Shown: positions 30,882 to 32,409 of the stretch, piece after piece
Layout of the letters: the number at the start of each line of letters is the position of its first letter
Numbering within the stretch: position 1 is the first letter of the stretch
Assembly (NCBI GenBank): GCA_017421125.1
Contig: JAFOMZ010000068.1
Coordinates: forward strand, 1-32,409
Direction: 5' to 3'
Source of the DNA: Solobacterium sp.
GTDB taxonomy: Bacteria; Bacillota_I; Bacilli_A; Erysipelotrichales; Erysipelotrichaceae
DNA length: 32,409 bases
Made by a program: the position numbers and the translations under genes
The notes under the pieces: model-generated
Told to the model about the DNA's origin: nothing
The model's input: the letters and a program-made list of their open reading frames with translations, nothing else
Databases searched by the model: none

Positions 30882-32409
30882 AATGGTGCGCTCCTTTTCC
30901 TGCAGATTCCTTTCTGCCGTCCGGCAGTTCGATCTCTGCTTCAAGCGGTACAGTGATATCCATGATCAGCTTTCCTGATTCATATTTCCAATTGCTTTCG
31001 ATCGTTCCAACAGGAGAATTCCAGCGGGCACATGCATATCCAAGCAGTTCTGAAGGCTGCGGTTTGATCGTGATCCTGCCGGCATTCAGATGAATGCCGC
31101 ATACCCCGCTGAACAGCCAGCTGCTGATGGCTCCGTAAGAGTAGTGATTCAGGGAATCGTGCACGGTGCCGTCTTCCCGGATCCCGTCCCATGTTTCCCA
31201 GATCGTAGTCGCTCCTTTTTTGACCGCGTACAGCCAGCCCGGGCATTCTTCCTGCAGCAGCAGACGGTATGCCGTATCCGCATAGCCGTGATCTGTCAGT
31301 ACACGGCACAGATCCGGTGTGGAAAGGAAACCGGTATTCAGGTGATATCCGTTCTTCTTCACAAGTTCATTCAGTGCTTCTGCAGCATCGATCGCTTCAT
31401 CCCCTTCCAGCAGTCCGAAGGCAAGCGGACGTACGTATTCACACTGCCGCATTGATTCGATCCTGCCGTTTTTTGTGCAGGTATAGCGGTATGCCAGTTT
31501 CGCATTCTCTGCGATCTCAGCGTATTTCTTTGCGTCTGTATTTTTTCCAAGTATCTCTGCGATCTGTTTCATCAAAGACGCGGACCGGAAATAATATGCT
31601 GTCGCAACTTCAGGATTGCCGTGCATCATGGTCTGCTTCATTGCTTCGGTATTGTCCACATCCGGCTGGCACCATTCACCGAAGTGGAAGCCTTCATCGA
31701 CCAGATATTTCTTATAAGGGTTTTTCATGTTTCCAAGCCGTGTTTTTGACGCGCGCTTTTCACAGAAAGCCATCCACCCTTTCATCATTTCATAATTCTC
31801 AGACAGGATCTCTTTCTTTCCATACGCATTATATAAAGCCCATGGTACCAGGATACAGGCGTCACCCCATCCGGCAGATCCCTGCAGCATATTCGAGATC
31901 ATGCTCCCGCTGTTGTTCACCGGCGCGATATTCTCTACAAGACCATCGTCATGCTGTGCAATACGGCATTCTTCCAGCCATTTTCTCAATACCGGATAAC
32001 AGTCCGCCAGGTATACAGCTGTCGGCGCAAATACACCGGCATCACCGGTCCAGCCTGCCCTTTCTCTTGTCGGACAGTCGGTCGGGATGTCCACGAAATT
32101 GGAACGCATCGACCAGAGGCTGTTCAGGAACAGCCTGTTCACATCTTCATTTCCGCATTCGAAGAAACCGGTCTGCGGCATTTCGGAATATACAGCAACC
32201 GCCGTAAATTCCGCGTCCGTCAGATCAATGTTTGTCTCGATCTTTGCATACCGGAAACCAAAAATGCAGAAGGAAGGATGGTAAATATTCTCCCCGTCTT
32301 TGCATACATATTCGATTTTCTGGGGAATGCCTCCGTTTTTGTTGCGGTCACCCGGATCAAAGTTGGTCTGGGTAAAATTGCCGTTTTCATCCAGTGTTTC
32401 ACCATGCCA
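30865..32409 (-). CDS. GH78 alpha-L-rhamnosidase (partial, 5' end outside the window)
   Basis: The window holds the last 514 residues. The frame is open to the right edge, so the start and the N-terminal beta domains lie outside. The visible part begins with HGETLDENGNF, a stretch typical of the region before the GH78 barrel. The (alpha/alpha)6 barrel carries DCPTRERAGWTGDA, with the Asp/Glu catalytic cluster near 32080-32040, and WETWDG with the likely base. GSAGWGDACILVPW is also typical. The C terminus is a beta-sandwich with RITIKPQPSE. It releases terminal alpha-L-rhamnose from glycosides or pectin fragments. It heads, or is internal to, the GH78-GH43-GH1 operon. Confidence 0.93.
   Translation of the reverse strand, partial: WHGETLDENGNFTQTNFDPGDRNKNGGIPQKIEYVCKDGENIYHPSFCIFGFRYAKIETNIDLTDAEFTAVAVYSEMPQTGFFECGNEDVNRLFLNSLWSMRSNFVDIPTDCPTRERAGWTGDAGVFAPTAVYLADCYPVLRKWLEECRIAQHDDGLVENIAPVNNSGSMISNMLQGSAGWGDACILVPWALYNAYGKKEILSENYEMMKGWMAFCEKRASKTRLGNMKNPYKKYLVDEGFHFGEWCQPDVDNTEAMKQTMMHGNPEVATAYYFRSASLMKQIAEILGKNTDAKKYAEIAENAKLAYRYTCTKNGRIESMRQCEYVRPLAFGLLEGDEAIDAAEALNELVKKNGYHLNTGFLSTPDLCRVLTDHGYADTAYRLLLQEECPGWLYAVKKGATTIWETWDGIREDGTVHDSLNHYSYGAISSWLFSGVCGIHLNAGRITIKPQPSELLGYACARWNSPVGTIESNWKYESGKLIMDITVPLEAEIELPDGRKESAGKGAHHYEILL

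Noticed and set aside
1..32409. CRISPR arrays, insertion sequences, tRNA or rRNA genes
   Set aside because: No regularly spaced repeats, transposase-like proteins, terminal inverted repeats or tRNA-like cloverleaf sequences were seen; intergenic spaces are short and explained by promoters, leaders and terminators.

Overview
The window looks like part of a chromosome from a low-to-medium GC, anaerobic, carbohydrate-fermenting Bacillota (Firmicutes), probably a gut bacterium. The reasons are a tryptophan T-box leader, strong AGGAGG-type ribosome binding sites, tightly packed operons, GPH-type sugar symport, many cytoplasmic glycosidases and AraC/TetR regulators. I cannot place it to genus. I saw no tRNA, rRNA, CRISPR array, transposase or phage gene.

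Layout. At 1-101 lies the 5' end of an AraC-type regulator, divergent from uxuA-uxuB (219-2152, hexuronate catabolism), which ends in a clear terminator. A MATE exporter (2276-3613) then converges on a complete trpC-D-F-B-A operon (minus strand, 8010-3624). That operon is driven by a promoter at 8314-8342 and a T-box leader with a UGG (Trp) specifier. Anthranilate synthase genes (trpE/trpG) are absent.

From 14502 down to 8492 runs a six-gene minus-strand operon: a DUF1116/YlbE protein, FdrA, a 62-residue protein matching the C-terminal segment of longer FdrA proteins, a divergent acetate-kinase-fold kinase, an HSL-type alpha/beta hydrolase, and a tartronate-semialdehyde reductase. A divergent AraC regulator (14796-16022) probably controls it. 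This is the best candidate for an undescribed pathway. FdrA and YlbE homologues in E. coli belong to the oxamate carbamoyltransferase system, which is served by a carbamate kinase. Here the kinase is instead an AckA relative with changed active-site residues, FdrA is split, and the DUF2877 partner is missing.

From 16058 to the window end lies a glycan-degradation region. It holds a GPH transporter with GH2 and GH43 enzymes; a GH151/GHL6-like enzyme, a D-2-hydroxyacid dehydrogenase and a second MATE exporter preceded by a coupled 28-codon ORF; a divergent TetR/NTF2-like pair; and a GH78-GH43-GH1 operon whose first gene runs off the right edge. None of the glycosidases shows a signal peptide, so imported glycosides or oligosaccharides are probably hydrolysed in the cytoplasm. 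The uxu genes could take up released uronic acids. A shared octamer (GCAAATAT, read on the minus strand) sits at the same distance from the -10 element in two of these promoters and suggests a small local regulon.
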